Source: Achromobacter pestifer (GTDB lineage Bacteria > Pseudomonadota > Gammaproteobacteria > Burkholderiales > Burkholderiaceae_B). From it: a stretch of 64,000 nt of DNA. The number at the start of each line of letters is the position of its first letter. Within the stretch, counting starts at the first letter, position 1. A program made the translations under genes and the position numbers. The notes beneath the pieces are model-generated. The model had not been told where the DNA came from. It saw only the letters and a list, made by a program, of their open reading frames with translations, and searched no databases. Location of the stretch: NCBI RefSeq assembly GCF_902859625.1, contig NZ_CADIJX010000002.1, positions 434,001-498,000 of the forward strand, in the 5' to 3' direction. Below are positions 43,141 through 51,877 of the stretch, in pieces.

Positions 43141-44358
43141 ATGCGCACGTTGTCAAAATTTCTGAAGTTTCTTCGTCTGGCGGCAGTCCTCGGCGCCGGA
43201 GTTCTCAGCAGCGGCGCAGGGCATGCCGCCGACAAACCCATCGTTATCGGTTTTGCCATCGCTGAGTCTGGCTGGCTGCACAACTACGACGCCGCGCCGT
43301 TTCGTGCGGCCGTCATGAAAATCGACGAGATCAATAAGGCGGGCGGATTGCTGGGGCGCGAGGTGAAGTACCGCGTCTTGGATACCAAGACCGAGCGCGA
43401 GCGATCCGCCAGCGCCGGGGCTGAGCTGGTGCAGTCTGGCGTGGACATGCTGGTGGTGTCGTGCGATTACGACTTTGGCGCACCGGCGGCGCTGGCTGCC
43501 CAGAAAGCCAAGATCATTTCAATGAGTCTTTGCGCGGCCGATCCAAAGATGGGCGTGCAGGGCGTGGGCAATTTCGCCTTCACCGCCAATAGCGCGGCCC
43601 AATCCGAAGGCATCGCCATTGCCGAATACGCGCAGCAGAAGCTGGGGCTGAAAACCACCTATGTGCTGGAGGACGTCTCCATTGAATACAACAAGTCCGG
43701 GTGCGCGGGATTCCGAGCGGCCTGGGCACGTGTCAATGGCAAGGAGAGCATCCTGGGCGGGGATGTTTTTCGCAATGACGACCCGTCGATCGCCGCGCAG
43801 ATCACCCGTTTGCAAGGCCTGAAGAACAAGCCAGATTCGGTCTTCCTGTGCAGCTACACGCCGGGCGGGGCGTCCGCCATCCGGCAACTGCGCGCGGCCG
43901 GGCTGGACATGCCCATCCTGGGTACGACCGCCATGGTGGACAACTATTGGCTTAACGCTGTGCCGAACCTCAAGGATTTCTATCTGCCCGGCTTCATGTC
44001 GCTATACGGCGACGATCCCCGCCCCGAAATGAACCAGTTCGTTCAGGCCTTCAAGGCGCGCTGGGGTGAGCCACCAGTGTCTTCCTATTCCGTGCTGGGT
44101 TACAGCCTGATCGAGCAATGGGCGCATGCCGTGACCGAAGCCAAGAGTACGGACTCGGACAAGACGCTGGCGGTGATGAACGGATACAAGGACCAGCCGT
44201 TCCTGGTGGGCCCCACCAGCTACACCAAGGATCTGCACGTGCAGGTGAATCGGCCATGGCTCATCATGACCGTCAAGGACGGGTCGTTCCGTGCCGTGGA
44301 GATGTACCGCAATCAGTTCACGCCGGATTTGAAGTTGCTGTTCCGGGTGGGCGCCTGA
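43141..44358 (+). CDS. Branched-chain-type ABC substrate-binding protein
   Basis: A 405-residue periplasmic-binding protein of the Peripla_BP_6 (LivK/AmiC-like) class. The signal peptide ends near GAGHAADKP (about 31). AVMKIDEINKAGGLLGREVKYRVLDT is the standard opening of the first lobe. AGGGGAAG precedes the ATG; a GTG immediately before is an alternative. It leads the operon with livG, livH and livM. Given the hydantoinase-like genes downstream, its ligand may be an amide, lactam or hydantoin instead of leucine. Confidence 0.88.
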   Translation: MRTLSKFLKFLRLAAVLGAGVLSSGAGHAADKPIVIGFAIAESGWLHNYDAAPFRAAVMKIDEINKAGGLLGREVKYRVLDTKTERERSASAGAELVQSGVDMLVVSCDYDFGAPAALAAQKAKIISMSLCAADPKMGVQGVGNFAFTANSAAQSEGIAIAEYAQQKLGLKTTYVLEDVSIEYNKSGCAGFRAAWARVNGKESILGGDVFRNDDPSIAAQITRLQGLKNKPDSVFLCSYTPGGASAIRQLRAAGLDMPILGTTAMVDNYWLNAVPNLKDFYLPGFMSLYGDDPRPEMNQFVQAFKARWGEPPVSSYSVLGYSLIEQWAHAVTEAKSTDSDKTLAVMNGYKDQPFLVGPTSYTKDLHVQVNRPWLIMTVKDGSFRAVEMYRNQFTPDLKLLFRVGA

Positions 44359-44378
44359 GCACGATGGCCAGGGAAACG

Positions 44379-45137
44379 ATGATGTCCATCGACACAGCAG
44401 CGATGCTGGAAGCGCGTGACGTTCATGTGACGTTCGGCGGCATCTCGGCATTGTCCGGGGTGAATCTGACGATTGCGCCCGGCCAGGTATTCGGGCTGAT
44501 TGGGCCGAACGGCGCGGGCAAGACCACCATGGTCAATGTGCTTAGCGGCTTTCAGCAGCCCACGCGCGGCACCGTGCGGCTGGCGGGCCGCCCCGTGGCC
44601 GAATCCGGCCCCAGCCGCGCGGCGCGCGCCGGCATTGCGCGTAGCTTCCAGGCCGGTCGGCTGTTCAAGGATCTGACGGTGCTTGAAAACCTGATGGTCG
44701 CGGCGCTGGGCAGCGGCTTGCGCAGCCGTCCGGCACGGCTGCGCGCGCTCGAAGTTCTGGACTGGATCGGATGCGGCGATCTGGCGGCCCAACGCTGCGA
44801 CAGCCTGTCCTATGGCCATGAGCGGCGTATCGGCATCGGCCGCGCATTGGCGCTGGGACCGTCGTTCGCGCTGCTGGACGAGCCCGCCTCTGGCATGAAC
44901 GACGCCGAATGCGAAGACCTCATGCATCTGATCTCCGGGATTCCTGGCCGCTTCGGCTGCGGCGTGCTGCTGATTGAACACAACATGCAGGTAATCATGG
45001 GCGCGTGCCACCGCATCCACGTGCTGGACGGCGGACGCAGCCTGGCCGAAGGCTCGCCGCAGGAAATCCAGGCGGACCCGGAGGTGCGGCGAGCCTACCT
45101 GGGCCACAAGTCCGACAACCCGGCCTTGCACATCTAG
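44379..45137 (+). CDS. livG: Branched-chain-type ABC transporter ATP-binding protein LivG
   Basis: An ABC ATPase of about 252 residues. Walker A is GPNGAGKTT, GIARSFQAGRLFKDLTVLENLMVA follows, the signature region reads LSYGHERRIGIGRAL, and Walker B FALLDEPASGMN. The LSYG form in place of LSGG is frequent in LivG proteins. Starts at 44364, 44379 and 44382 are possible; the AGGGA before the double ATG favours the later ones. It is encoded between the receptor and livH. Confidence 0.9.
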   Translation: MMSIDTAAMLEARDVHVTFGGISALSGVNLTIAPGQVFGLIGPNGAGKTTMVNVLSGFQQPTRGTVRLAGRPVAESGPSRAARAGIARSFQAGRLFKDLTVLENLMVAALGSGLRSRPARLRALEVLDWIGCGDLAAQRCDSLSYGHERRIGIGRALALGPSFALLDEPASGMNDAECEDLMHLISGIPGRFGCGVLLIEHNMQVIMGACHRIHVLDGGRSLAEGSPQEIQADPEVRRAYLGHKSDNPALHI

Positions 45138-45146
45138 GAGCCCGCC

Positions 45147-46061
45147 ATGATGAGCTTCATTCAAACCCTGGTAGATGCCGCAGCACTAGGCAGCCTGTAT
45201 GCGCTGGTGTCGCTGGCGATCGGCTTCGTCTTCGGCATCATGCGCCTGATCAACTTTGCTCAGGGCGACTACATCACGGTGGGCGCCTACGCGCTGGTGG
45301 TGCCCACGGCCAGCGTTGCGCCGCCCTTGCTTTTTGGCGCGTTGCCCGCGCCGCTGATGGTCATTGCGGTATTGCTCACTGTCGTCATCCTGGCGTTGGC
45401 CACCGAACGCATCGCGTTCCGGCCGCTGCGTCAGACCAATCCGGCGACCTTGCTGGTGTCGTCGTTCGCCGTCAGCTACTTTCTTCAGCACCTGATCATG
45501 CTGGTGCATACCGGGCGGCCGAAATCCATCGACATCAGCGGCGGGATGGGGCGCGCGATCGATATCGGGGGACTACGGCTGCCGGGCACGCAACTGCTCA
45601 CGATGGGGGTGACCGCAGTGCTGCTGGTGGCGCTGGTGCTGTTCCTGAAGCGGACATCCATCGGTGTGCAGATGCGCGCGGCGGCCGAGAATTTCCAGAT
45701 GGCGCGGCTGCTGGGCGTGCCCGCCAATCGCGTGATTGCCGTGGCGTTCGCGGTCAGCGGCCTGTTGTCGGGCACGGTGTCGTTGTTGCTCATCATGCAG
45801 ACGGGCACGCTGGACATGCGCATGGGCATGATGCCGGTCATCTATGCATTCTTTGCGACCGTCATCGGTGGCATGGGGTCCTTGCCGGGCGCGGCGCTCG
45901 GCGGATTCCTGGTGGGCGCGGCCAGCGTGCTGCTGCAATCCTACCTGCCGGCGGATTTGCGGCCCTTCCGCGATGCCGGCGTTTTCACGCTTGTGATCCT
46001 GACGCTGCTGTGGCGGCCGTCGGGCCTGATTGCCACCAGTGCCAACCGGGAGCGCGTGTGA
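45147..46061 (+). CDS. livH: Branched-chain-type ABC permease LivH
   Basis: A 304-residue permease with eight or so membrane helices. ALVSLAIGFVFGIMRLINFAQGD at the N-terminus and the cytoplasmic loop MRAAAENFQMARLLGVPANRV are diagnostic for LivH. AGGAG precedes the ATG. The gene ends in GTGA, shared with the GTG start of livM. Confidence 0.93.
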   Translation: MMSFIQTLVDAAALGSLYALVSLAIGFVFGIMRLINFAQGDYITVGAYALVVPTASVAPPLLFGALPAPLMVIAVLLTVVILALATERIAFRPLRQTNPATLLVSSFAVSYFLQHLIMLVHTGRPKSIDISGGMGRAIDIGGLRLPGTQLLTMGVTAVLLVALVLFLKRTSIGVQMRAAAENFQMARLLGVPANRVIAVAFAVSGLLSGTVSLLLIMQTGTLDMRMGMMPVIYAFFATVIGGMGSLPGAALGGFLVGAASVLLQSYLPADLRPFRDAGVFTLVILTLLWRPSGLIATSANRERV

Positions 46062-47107
46062 TACATGCTCAACCTGCTACAAATCAACGCCGTGGATGGC
46101 AAGGCGCCATGCCGGTTCTTGCGCTGGTCGTGCCGCTGGGGCTGGCCAGTCTGCTGGCCGCCGAATACGGCAGCCTGTCTTTGCAAAGCAGCGTGATCCT
46201 GGCGCTGATCCGCATCGTCACCGTGGTGGGGATGTACATCTTCATCGGCAACTCCGGCATTGTTTCGTTTGGCCAGGTTTCGTTCATGGCGGTAGCGGCG
46301 TATGCCGCCGCGTGGCAAACCTGCTGCGAAGCATTGAAGCCTATTGTCATGTCGGGCTTGCCGGACTTTCTGCTGGGGCAGTCGCTGCCGGTATGGATGT
46401 CGGCGGCGACTTCGGTCGCTGCCGCCACCGTGGCCGCCTTCATCGTCGGGCTGGTCTTGATGCGGTTGTCGGGACTGGCCGCGTCGATTTCCACATTGGC
46501 GATCCTGTTCATCCTGAACGTGGTGTATTCCAACTGGGATAGCGTGACCATGGGCACCGCCTCGGTCGTGGGCCTGCCTACCTTCGTGACGCCAGGCGTG
46601 GCCTTCGGCGCCGCGACGATCAGCATCCTGGCGGCGTACGTCTACCAGCGTTCACGCTGGGGGCTGGTGTTGCGGGCCGCGCGCGAGGACGAAGTCGCGG
46701 CGCGAGCGGCTGGCGTGTCGTTGTACGGCAGCCGCCTGATCGCCTTCACCTTGTCCGGCGCGGTCATGGGCATGGCGGGCGTCTTGCAGGCGCACTTCGT
46801 GGGAACGATCTCGGTCGACTCTTTTTTCCTGAATCTGACATTCATCACGCTTGCCATGCTGGTCGTGGGGGGCATGCGCAGCCTGGCTGGCGCCGTGGTG
46901 GGGGTGGTATTCGTGCAACTGGTCATCGATGTGTTTCGCCAGTTTGAAAGCGGCGTTTCGCTGGGAGGAGCACAATTCACGTTGCCAAGCGGCGCCCAGG
47001 AACTGGTGCTGGCCGCTGCGATGTTGCTCATCCTCATTTACCGGCGAGAAGGCCTGATGGGTGGACGCGAGTTCACCTGGCCGGCACGGTCTGAAAAACA
47101 GGAATAA
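46058..47107 (+). CDS. livM: Branched-chain-type ABC permease LivM
   Basis: A 349-residue permease with about nine helices. MYIFIGNSGIVSFGQVSFMAVAAY and RAAREDEVAARAAGVSLYGSRL match LivM. The frame is open far upstream, but that part is antisense-like and lacks hydrophobic helices. I place the start at the GTG in the GTGA overlap with livH, which has GGGAG a few bases before. An internal ATG at 46109 would be the fallback. It completes the importer and is followed by the GntR gene. Confidence 0.88.
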   Translation: MIHAQPATNQRRGWQGAMPVLALVVPLGLASLLAAEYGSLSLQSSVILALIRIVTVVGMYIFIGNSGIVSFGQVSFMAVAAYAAAWQTCCEALKPIVMSGLPDFLLGQSLPVWMSAATSVAAATVAAFIVGLVLMRLSGLAASISTLAILFILNVVYSNWDSVTMGTASVVGLPTFVTPGVAFGAATISILAAYVYQRSRWGLVLRAAREDEVAARAAGVSLYGSRLIAFTLSGAVMGMAGVLQAHFVGTISVDSFFLNLTFITLAMLVVGGMRSLAGAVVGVVFVQLVIDVFRQFESGVSLGGAQFTLPSGAQELVLAAAMLLILIYRREGLMGGREFTWPARSEKQE

Positions 47108-47114
47108 ACCACTT

Positions 47115-47819
47115 ATGACTTCGTCCTATCCGCACACGGCATCCCCTGATGAACCGCTGCTCAGCAACGTCCTGATCGATAGCCGCATGCTGTCCGATCA
47201 GGTCGCGGAGCACCTGTTCCGCGAACTGGTGTCGGGGCGGCTGCGAGGCGGGCAGCGCATCAACGAGGCCGAGCTGGCGCGCACCTTGGGCATCAGCCGA
47301 AATCCCATCCGCGAAGCGATCCGCAAGCTGGAGGAGCGTGGCCTGTTGGTGTCTTCGCCACGGCGCGGGACGTTCGTGCGGTCATTCACCAAGCAGGACA
47401 TCGAAGACGTGTTCTCGTTTCGGACCATGGTGGAGGATTTCGCCGTCCGTCAGGCGCTGACGCGCATCACGCCGGCCGATGTCGAGGGCCTGCGCAAGAT
47501 GGTCGACGGCATGGTCGAAGCCGCCAACGCGGGCAAGGAGATGGAGCTGGTGCAGAAAGACATCGGCTTTCATCAGCGTATTTGTGAATTGTCCGGCAAC
47601 ACACAGACGTTGCGGGCTTTCAACAATCTGCATGCCGAAGTGCAGATATTCATCACGCTTGTGGAACACCGTTTTGAAAGCCTGGAAGCGGCGGCCGTTG
47701 ACCACTATCCCGTCGTCGACGCAGTCGCCTCGGGTGACCCGGACAGAGCGGCCAAGGCCTTGCGTGACCACATCCAGGATTCCTGGCGCCGGATCGCGGC
47801 TGCCTATAGCGATCACTAG
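47115..47819 (+). CDS. GntR-family (FCD) transcriptional regulator
   Basis: A 234-residue GntR regulator. The winged helix is at about 25-90 (NEAELARTLGISRNPIREAIRKLEERGLL), and the FCD helical domain follows with the metal/ligand-binding His residues around DIGFHQRICELSGN and DHYPVVDAV. It lies 7 bases after livM and 42 bases before hyuA, so it is an internal gene of the transport-catabolic operon and probably senses the imported compound or its product. Confidence 0.88.
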   Translation: MTSSYPHTASPDEPLLSNVLIDSRMLSDQVAEHLFRELVSGRLRGGQRINEAELARTLGISRNPIREAIRKLEERGLLVSSPRRGTFVRSFTKQDIEDVFSFRTMVEDFAVRQALTRITPADVEGLRKMVDGMVEAANAGKEMELVQKDIGFHQRICELSGNTQTLRAFNNLHAEVQIFITLVEHRFESLEAAAVDHYPVVDAVASGDPDRAAKALRDHIQDSWRRIAAAYSDH

Positions 47820-47861
47820 TTCACCGCCAGCTCGCTCTGGCGGAATTCAAGGGAGAAAGCA

Positions 47862-49892
47862 ATGCAGGACATCAACATCGTCGGTATCGACATAGGCGGC
47901 ACATTCACCGACTTTGTCTCGTATGACGCTGAGACCGGCGCCATACGGAACTGGAAGAACCTGACTACCCCCAAGGAGCCGATCGAAGGCGTCCTGCAAG
48001 GGCTTTCTCAACACCAGGACCTGGATTCCGTATCCAAGATCCGCCTGGGAACCACCATTGCGACCAATGCGTTGCTGACGCGGCGTGGCGCCAAGGTCGC
48101 CTACATCACGACGCAGGGCTTTCGTGACGTGCCCTTCATCCAGCGTGGAGACCGCCGCAGCCATTACGACATCACCTGGATCAAGACCAAGCCGTTGGTC
48201 AAGCGCGCGGACTGCTATGAAGTGGCGGAGCGGCTGTCGGCAAGCGGCGACGTCGTGCAGGCGCTGGACGAGGCTGTCGTGCGTGACGTCGCGGCGCGCA
48301 TTCGCGAAAGCGGCGACATCGAAGCGGTGGCCGTCTGCACTTTGTTTTCCTATATCGACCCGGCGCACGAGCACCGCATCCGCGAGATCCTTGCCGAGGA
48401 GCTTCCTGGCATGCCGGTGTCAGTGTCGTACGACGTGCTGCCCAAGTGGAAAGAGTATGACCGTGCATCCACCACGATTGCGGATGCCTATCTGAAGCCA
48501 ATTGTCTCGCGCAATTTTGAACGCATGCAAAAGCGTCTGGACGAGATCGGCGTCGGTGGCAAGGTGGGTGTCATCAAGTCCAATGGCGGCGAATCGACGT
48601 TGAAGGGCGCTGCGGCCGCGCCCGTGCAGATGACCTTGTCGGGGCCTACCGGCGCCGTGGTCGCTACCCGCGCGGTGGCGCAATTGACGGGTCTGCGCAA
48701 CCTGGTCACCTTCGACATGGGAGGAACGTCGACGGATTGCTCCACGGTCGTGGACGGCATGGAGAACGTAACGACCAACTTCGAGATCGAATGGGGGCTG
48801 CCGATCCAGGTGCCCATGATCGATATCCACACGATCGGGGCGGGCGGAGGTTCCATTGCCTGGATCGACAAGGGCGGAATGTTGCGCATGGGGCCGCAGT
48901 CGGCAGGCGCCGATCCGGGGCCGGCCTGCTACGGCCGGGGCGGCGAGCACGCCACCGTGACCGACGCCAATGTGGTGCTGGGCCGCATCAACCCCGATTA
49001 TTTTCTGGGCGGCCGCATGAAGCTGGATGCCGAGGCCGCGCACCGCGCGGTTGCCCGCATTGCCGGTGAACTTGGCATGGAAGTCGACCAGACCGCCTAC
49101 GCCATGGTGCAGATCGCCAACAACAACATGTTGGGGGCGTTGCGGGCGGTATTGCTGCAACGCGGACTGGATCCGCGTGATTTCACGCTGGTGGCCTCGG
49201 GCGGAGCGGGGCCGGTGCATATATGCGACCTGATGGAAATCAGCGGCATCCCGCAGGGCATGGTGCCGAACTATCCGGGTCAGTTTTCGGCCTTCGGCTT
49301 CATCATGACCGATGCGCGGGTGGACCGGCATCGCACGGTGCAGCAGGTGTCCACGCGCTTCGAGCAGGCGCGCGTCACGGCGGCGATGAAATCCCTGGTG
49401 CAGGACGCCGTGGGCGAACTACATGCGCAAGGTTATGTCAGCGGCGTGGAGGTGTACCGGTCGGTCGAGGCGCGCTATCTGGGCCAGAACCACGAACTGG
49501 AGGTGATGCTGGATGGCGACGAATTCGACGATGCCAGCGTCGCGGCGCTATGGGCGCGCTTCCATGAGCAGCACGAAGCCCGCTTCGGCTTCGCCATCCC
49601 GGGCGAGACCATCGAGATGGTCAACCTGAAAGTCATTGCCGTGGCGGTGTCCGAGAAACCGGTGCTGCGCGAGCTTGCTCGCGGCGAAGGCAGCCCGCCC
49701 GCATCAGGCAGCCGCCGCGTGCGGCTCGACGAAGGCTGGATCGATACGCCTACTTATGACCGCGAGACATTCAAGCAAGGCCACGTCGTGACTGGGCCGG
49801 CGGTCATCGAGGAAAGCGCATCCGTCACGATCCTGCGCGCGAACCAGACGTTGCGCGTGGATCCGTTCGGCAACCTGATCATTTCGGCATAA
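47862..49892 (+). CDS. hyuA: Hydantoinase/oxoprolinase family protein, subunit A
   Basis: A 676-residue HyuA-type protein. IVGIDIGGTFTDFV at the N-terminus is the phosphate-binding motif of the ASKHA fold, and LVTFDMGGTSTDCSTV (about 284-299) the second one. DIHTIGAGGGSIAWID follows. The family includes N-methylhydantoinase, 5-oxoprolinase, caprolactamase and acetone/acetophenone carboxylase, all ATP-dependent. It works with HyuB, whose gene follows 11 bases later. Which amide or ketone is attacked cannot be told from sequence alone. Confidence 0.92.
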   Translation: MQDINIVGIDIGGTFTDFVSYDAETGAIRNWKNLTTPKEPIEGVLQGLSQHQDLDSVSKIRLGTTIATNALLTRRGAKVAYITTQGFRDVPFIQRGDRRSHYDITWIKTKPLVKRADCYEVAERLSASGDVVQALDEAVVRDVAARIRESGDIEAVAVCTLFSYIDPAHEHRIREILAEELPGMPVSVSYDVLPKWKEYDRASTTIADAYLKPIVSRNFERMQKRLDEIGVGGKVGVIKSNGGESTLKGAAAAPVQMTLSGPTGAVVATRAVAQLTGLRNLVTFDMGGTSTDCSTVVDGMENVTTNFEIEWGLPIQVPMIDIHTIGAGGGSIAWIDKGGMLRMGPQSAGADPGPACYGRGGEHATVTDANVVLGRINPDYFLGGRMKLDAEAAHRAVARIAGELGMEVDQTAYAMVQIANNNMLGALRAVLLQRGLDPRDFTLVASGGAGPVHICDLMEISGIPQGMVPNYPGQFSAFGFIMTDARVDRHRTVQQVSTRFEQARVTAAMKSLVQDAVGELHAQGYVSGVEVYRSVEARYLGQNHELEVMLDGDEFDDASVAALWARFHEQHEARFGFAIPGETIEMVNLKVIAVAVSEKPVLRELARGEGSPPASGSRRVRLDEGWIDTPTYDRETFKQGHVVTGPAVIEESASVTILRANQTLRVDPFGNLIISA

Positions 49893-49903
49893 GGAGTACC
49901 ACG

Positions 49904-51601
49904 ATGGATATGGTAACGATGAACATCCTGGAATCCACCATGGTTTCCATCTGCCGGGAAATGGGCATCACGCTCATGAAGACGTCGTACTCGACGATCT
50001 TCAACGAAGCCCTGGATTTCACCTGCGGCCTGGCGGATCGCAATGGCGACATGATCGCGGTGGCGGACTATTGCCCCGCGCAGATCGGCGGCATGCCGCT
50101 GCTGGTGAAGTCGTGCATGCGGGAAATGCCGCTGGACGAGCTGGAAGACGGCGACATCATCTTGCACAATGACCCGTACCGGGGCGGCCTGCACACGCCG
50201 GAACATACCTTCTTCAAGCCGATTTTCGTCGAGGGCGAGATGGTGGGCTGGGCGGTGGCCATCGGCCACCTGGCCGAGGTGGGGGGCATGGCGCCGGGCG
50301 GCTTCTGCGGCGAGGCGACGGAAATCTTCCAGGAAGGCCTGCGCATTCCGCCGGTGAAGATCAAGTCGCGCGGCAAGGACAACCGCGATGTCTGGAAGCT
50401 GCTGCTGGCCAACGTGCGCACGCCACGCAGCAACTACGGCGATTTACGTGCCTTGATCGCGGCGGTCGATCTGGGCGAACGCCAGATGAAGCAGGTCTAC
50501 GCCAAGTATGGCAAGGAAAAGATGCTCAGCACGGTCAATGACCTGTTGCTGTATTCCGAACGCCGCATGCGCGCCGAGCTTGAAGCCATTCCCGACGGCA
50601 TCTACGCCTTTGACGATCTGATCGAGAGCGACGGCATCGACGCGGATCGCAGATATCTGGTGCAGGTGGAAGTACACAAGCGCGGCGGCGAGATCATCGT
50701 CGACTACACGGGATCGTCGCCGCAGGCTGCCGGCCCCATCAATGCGACGCTGGGCGTGGCGACGTCGGCCGCCTACAACGCCGTCCTGCATATGACGGAC
50801 CCGTCGATTCCGCGCAACTCAGGGTGCTTCCGTCCGATTCGCGTCGTGGCGCCGCCTGGCACCATCGTCAACGTGGACTTTCCGGCCCCCGAAGTGGGCG
50901 GCAACACGGAAACGCACCCGCGCATCGTTGGGACGATCCTGGGCGCAATGGCCAAGGCCGTGCCCAACCGCGTGATGGCGGCCGAAGGCGCCACGCACTG
51001 CAATTTCGTGTTCGGCGGCGTGTCGGCGGATTCCGGCGAGTACTTCGCATGCTATGACCTGGAAGCCGTGGGCTGGGGAGGGCGTGCGTTTGCCGATGGC
51101 AATGACGCAGTGGATTCCATCAACGGCAATTGCCGCATCACGCCCGTGGAGGTGTATGAGACACGCTTCCCTTGGCGCATTGAAAGCCTGGCGTTCAACC
51201 AGGACTCTTGCGGCGCGGGTGAATATCGCGGCGGCGTGGGCTACTCCAAGCAGATGCTTTGCTTGAACGAGAGCATTACTTGCTCGCAGATGACCGACCG
51301 GCACGAGTTCGCGCCCTGGGGCTTGAATGGCGGCACGGAAGGCGGCCTGGGCGCCACTCTGGTGCAGAAGGCAGGGGGCGAATCATGGGAAACCATGTGC
51401 GAAGCCTATGGCAAGGCCTCTTCCAGCCGGTACTCCAATGTGGTGATCCGGCGCGGAGACCGTGTGCGTCTCGTCACGCCAGGCGGTGGTGGTTACGGCG
51501 ATCCGAAGGCCCGCGCGCCGGAGGCGGTGGCAGAGGACGTGAACGAAGGCTACGTGTCGGCCGACACGGCGCGTCGGTACTACGACTATCAAGGAGCATA
51601 A
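49904..51601 (+). CDS. hyuB: Hydantoinase B/oxoprolinase family protein, subunit B
   Basis: A 565-residue HyuB-type protein. SICREMGITLMKTSYSTIF near the start, HNDPYRGGLHTPEH (about 86-99, with the metal-ligand Asp/His) and the C-terminal TPGGGGYGDP are family landmarks. It supplies the hydrolase/carboxylase half to HyuA. The small zinc-ribbon gene begins 2 bases after its stop, hinting at a three-subunit enzyme. Confidence 0.93.
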   Translation: MDMVTMNILESTMVSICREMGITLMKTSYSTIFNEALDFTCGLADRNGDMIAVADYCPAQIGGMPLLVKSCMREMPLDELEDGDIILHNDPYRGGLHTPEHTFFKPIFVEGEMVGWAVAIGHLAEVGGMAPGGFCGEATEIFQEGLRIPPVKIKSRGKDNRDVWKLLLANVRTPRSNYGDLRALIAAVDLGERQMKQVYAKYGKEKMLSTVNDLLLYSERRMRAELEAIPDGIYAFDDLIESDGIDADRRYLVQVEVHKRGGEIIVDYTGSSPQAAGPINATLGVATSAAYNAVLHMTDPSIPRNSGCFRPIRVVAPPGTIVNVDFPAPEVGGNTETHPRIVGTILGAMAKAVPNRVMAAEGATHCNFVFGGVSADSGEYFACYDLEAVGWGGRAFADGNDAVDSINGNCRITPVEVYETRFPWRIESLAFNQDSCGAGEYRGGVGYSKQMLCLNESITCSQMTDRHEFAPWGLNGGTEGGLGATLVQKAGGESWETMCEAYGKASSSRYSNVVIRRGDRVRLVTPGGGGYGDPKARAPEAVAEDVNEGYVSADTARRYYDYQGA

Positions 51602-51603
51602 GC

Positions 51604-51822
51604 ATGAAGTTCTCTCAGAACGGGTTGTATATCGAGCGCTACATCAAGTGCGTCAATTGCGGCGTGCTGATCTACGAAGGCACCGAGGACGACGTGGCAA
51701 AGCGCGTGGAGCCCGATGGGCGTCTTTTCTGCTCATCGTGGTGCGTGGATTGGGCGCGCGAGCGCGAAGCCAGGCATGGCGCTTCCCAGCGCGAAGGCGC
51801 GCTTGAGACGGCGCAGGCTTGA
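51604..51822 (+). CDS. Small zinc-ribbon protein, possible third subunit of HyuAB
   Basis: A 72-residue protein. CVNCG (about 17-21) and CSSWC (about 43-47) form a likely four-Cys zinc site. The tail is charged and Ala-rich. It starts 2 bases after hyuB with an AGGAGC-type signal overlapping the hyuB end. Acetone carboxylases and acetophenone carboxylase carry a small third subunit, so this may be an equivalent, but it is much shorter than acetone carboxylase gamma. I do not recognise a named family. Confidence 0.65.
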   Translation: MKFSQNGLYIERYIKCVNCGVLIYEGTEDDVAKRVEPDGRLFCSSWCVDWAREREARHGASQREGALETAQA

Positions 51823-51877
51823 GGCAACGCCGCCCTGCGGTCGCGGGGCGGTGCAGACTTACCTGGAGGAGGGGACG

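Noticed and set aside
45005-46057. Upstream extension of the LivM frame over livH
   Set aside because: This part is the +1-frame shadow of livH, lacks membrane helices, and the GTGA overlap with a ribosome site gives a better livM start.
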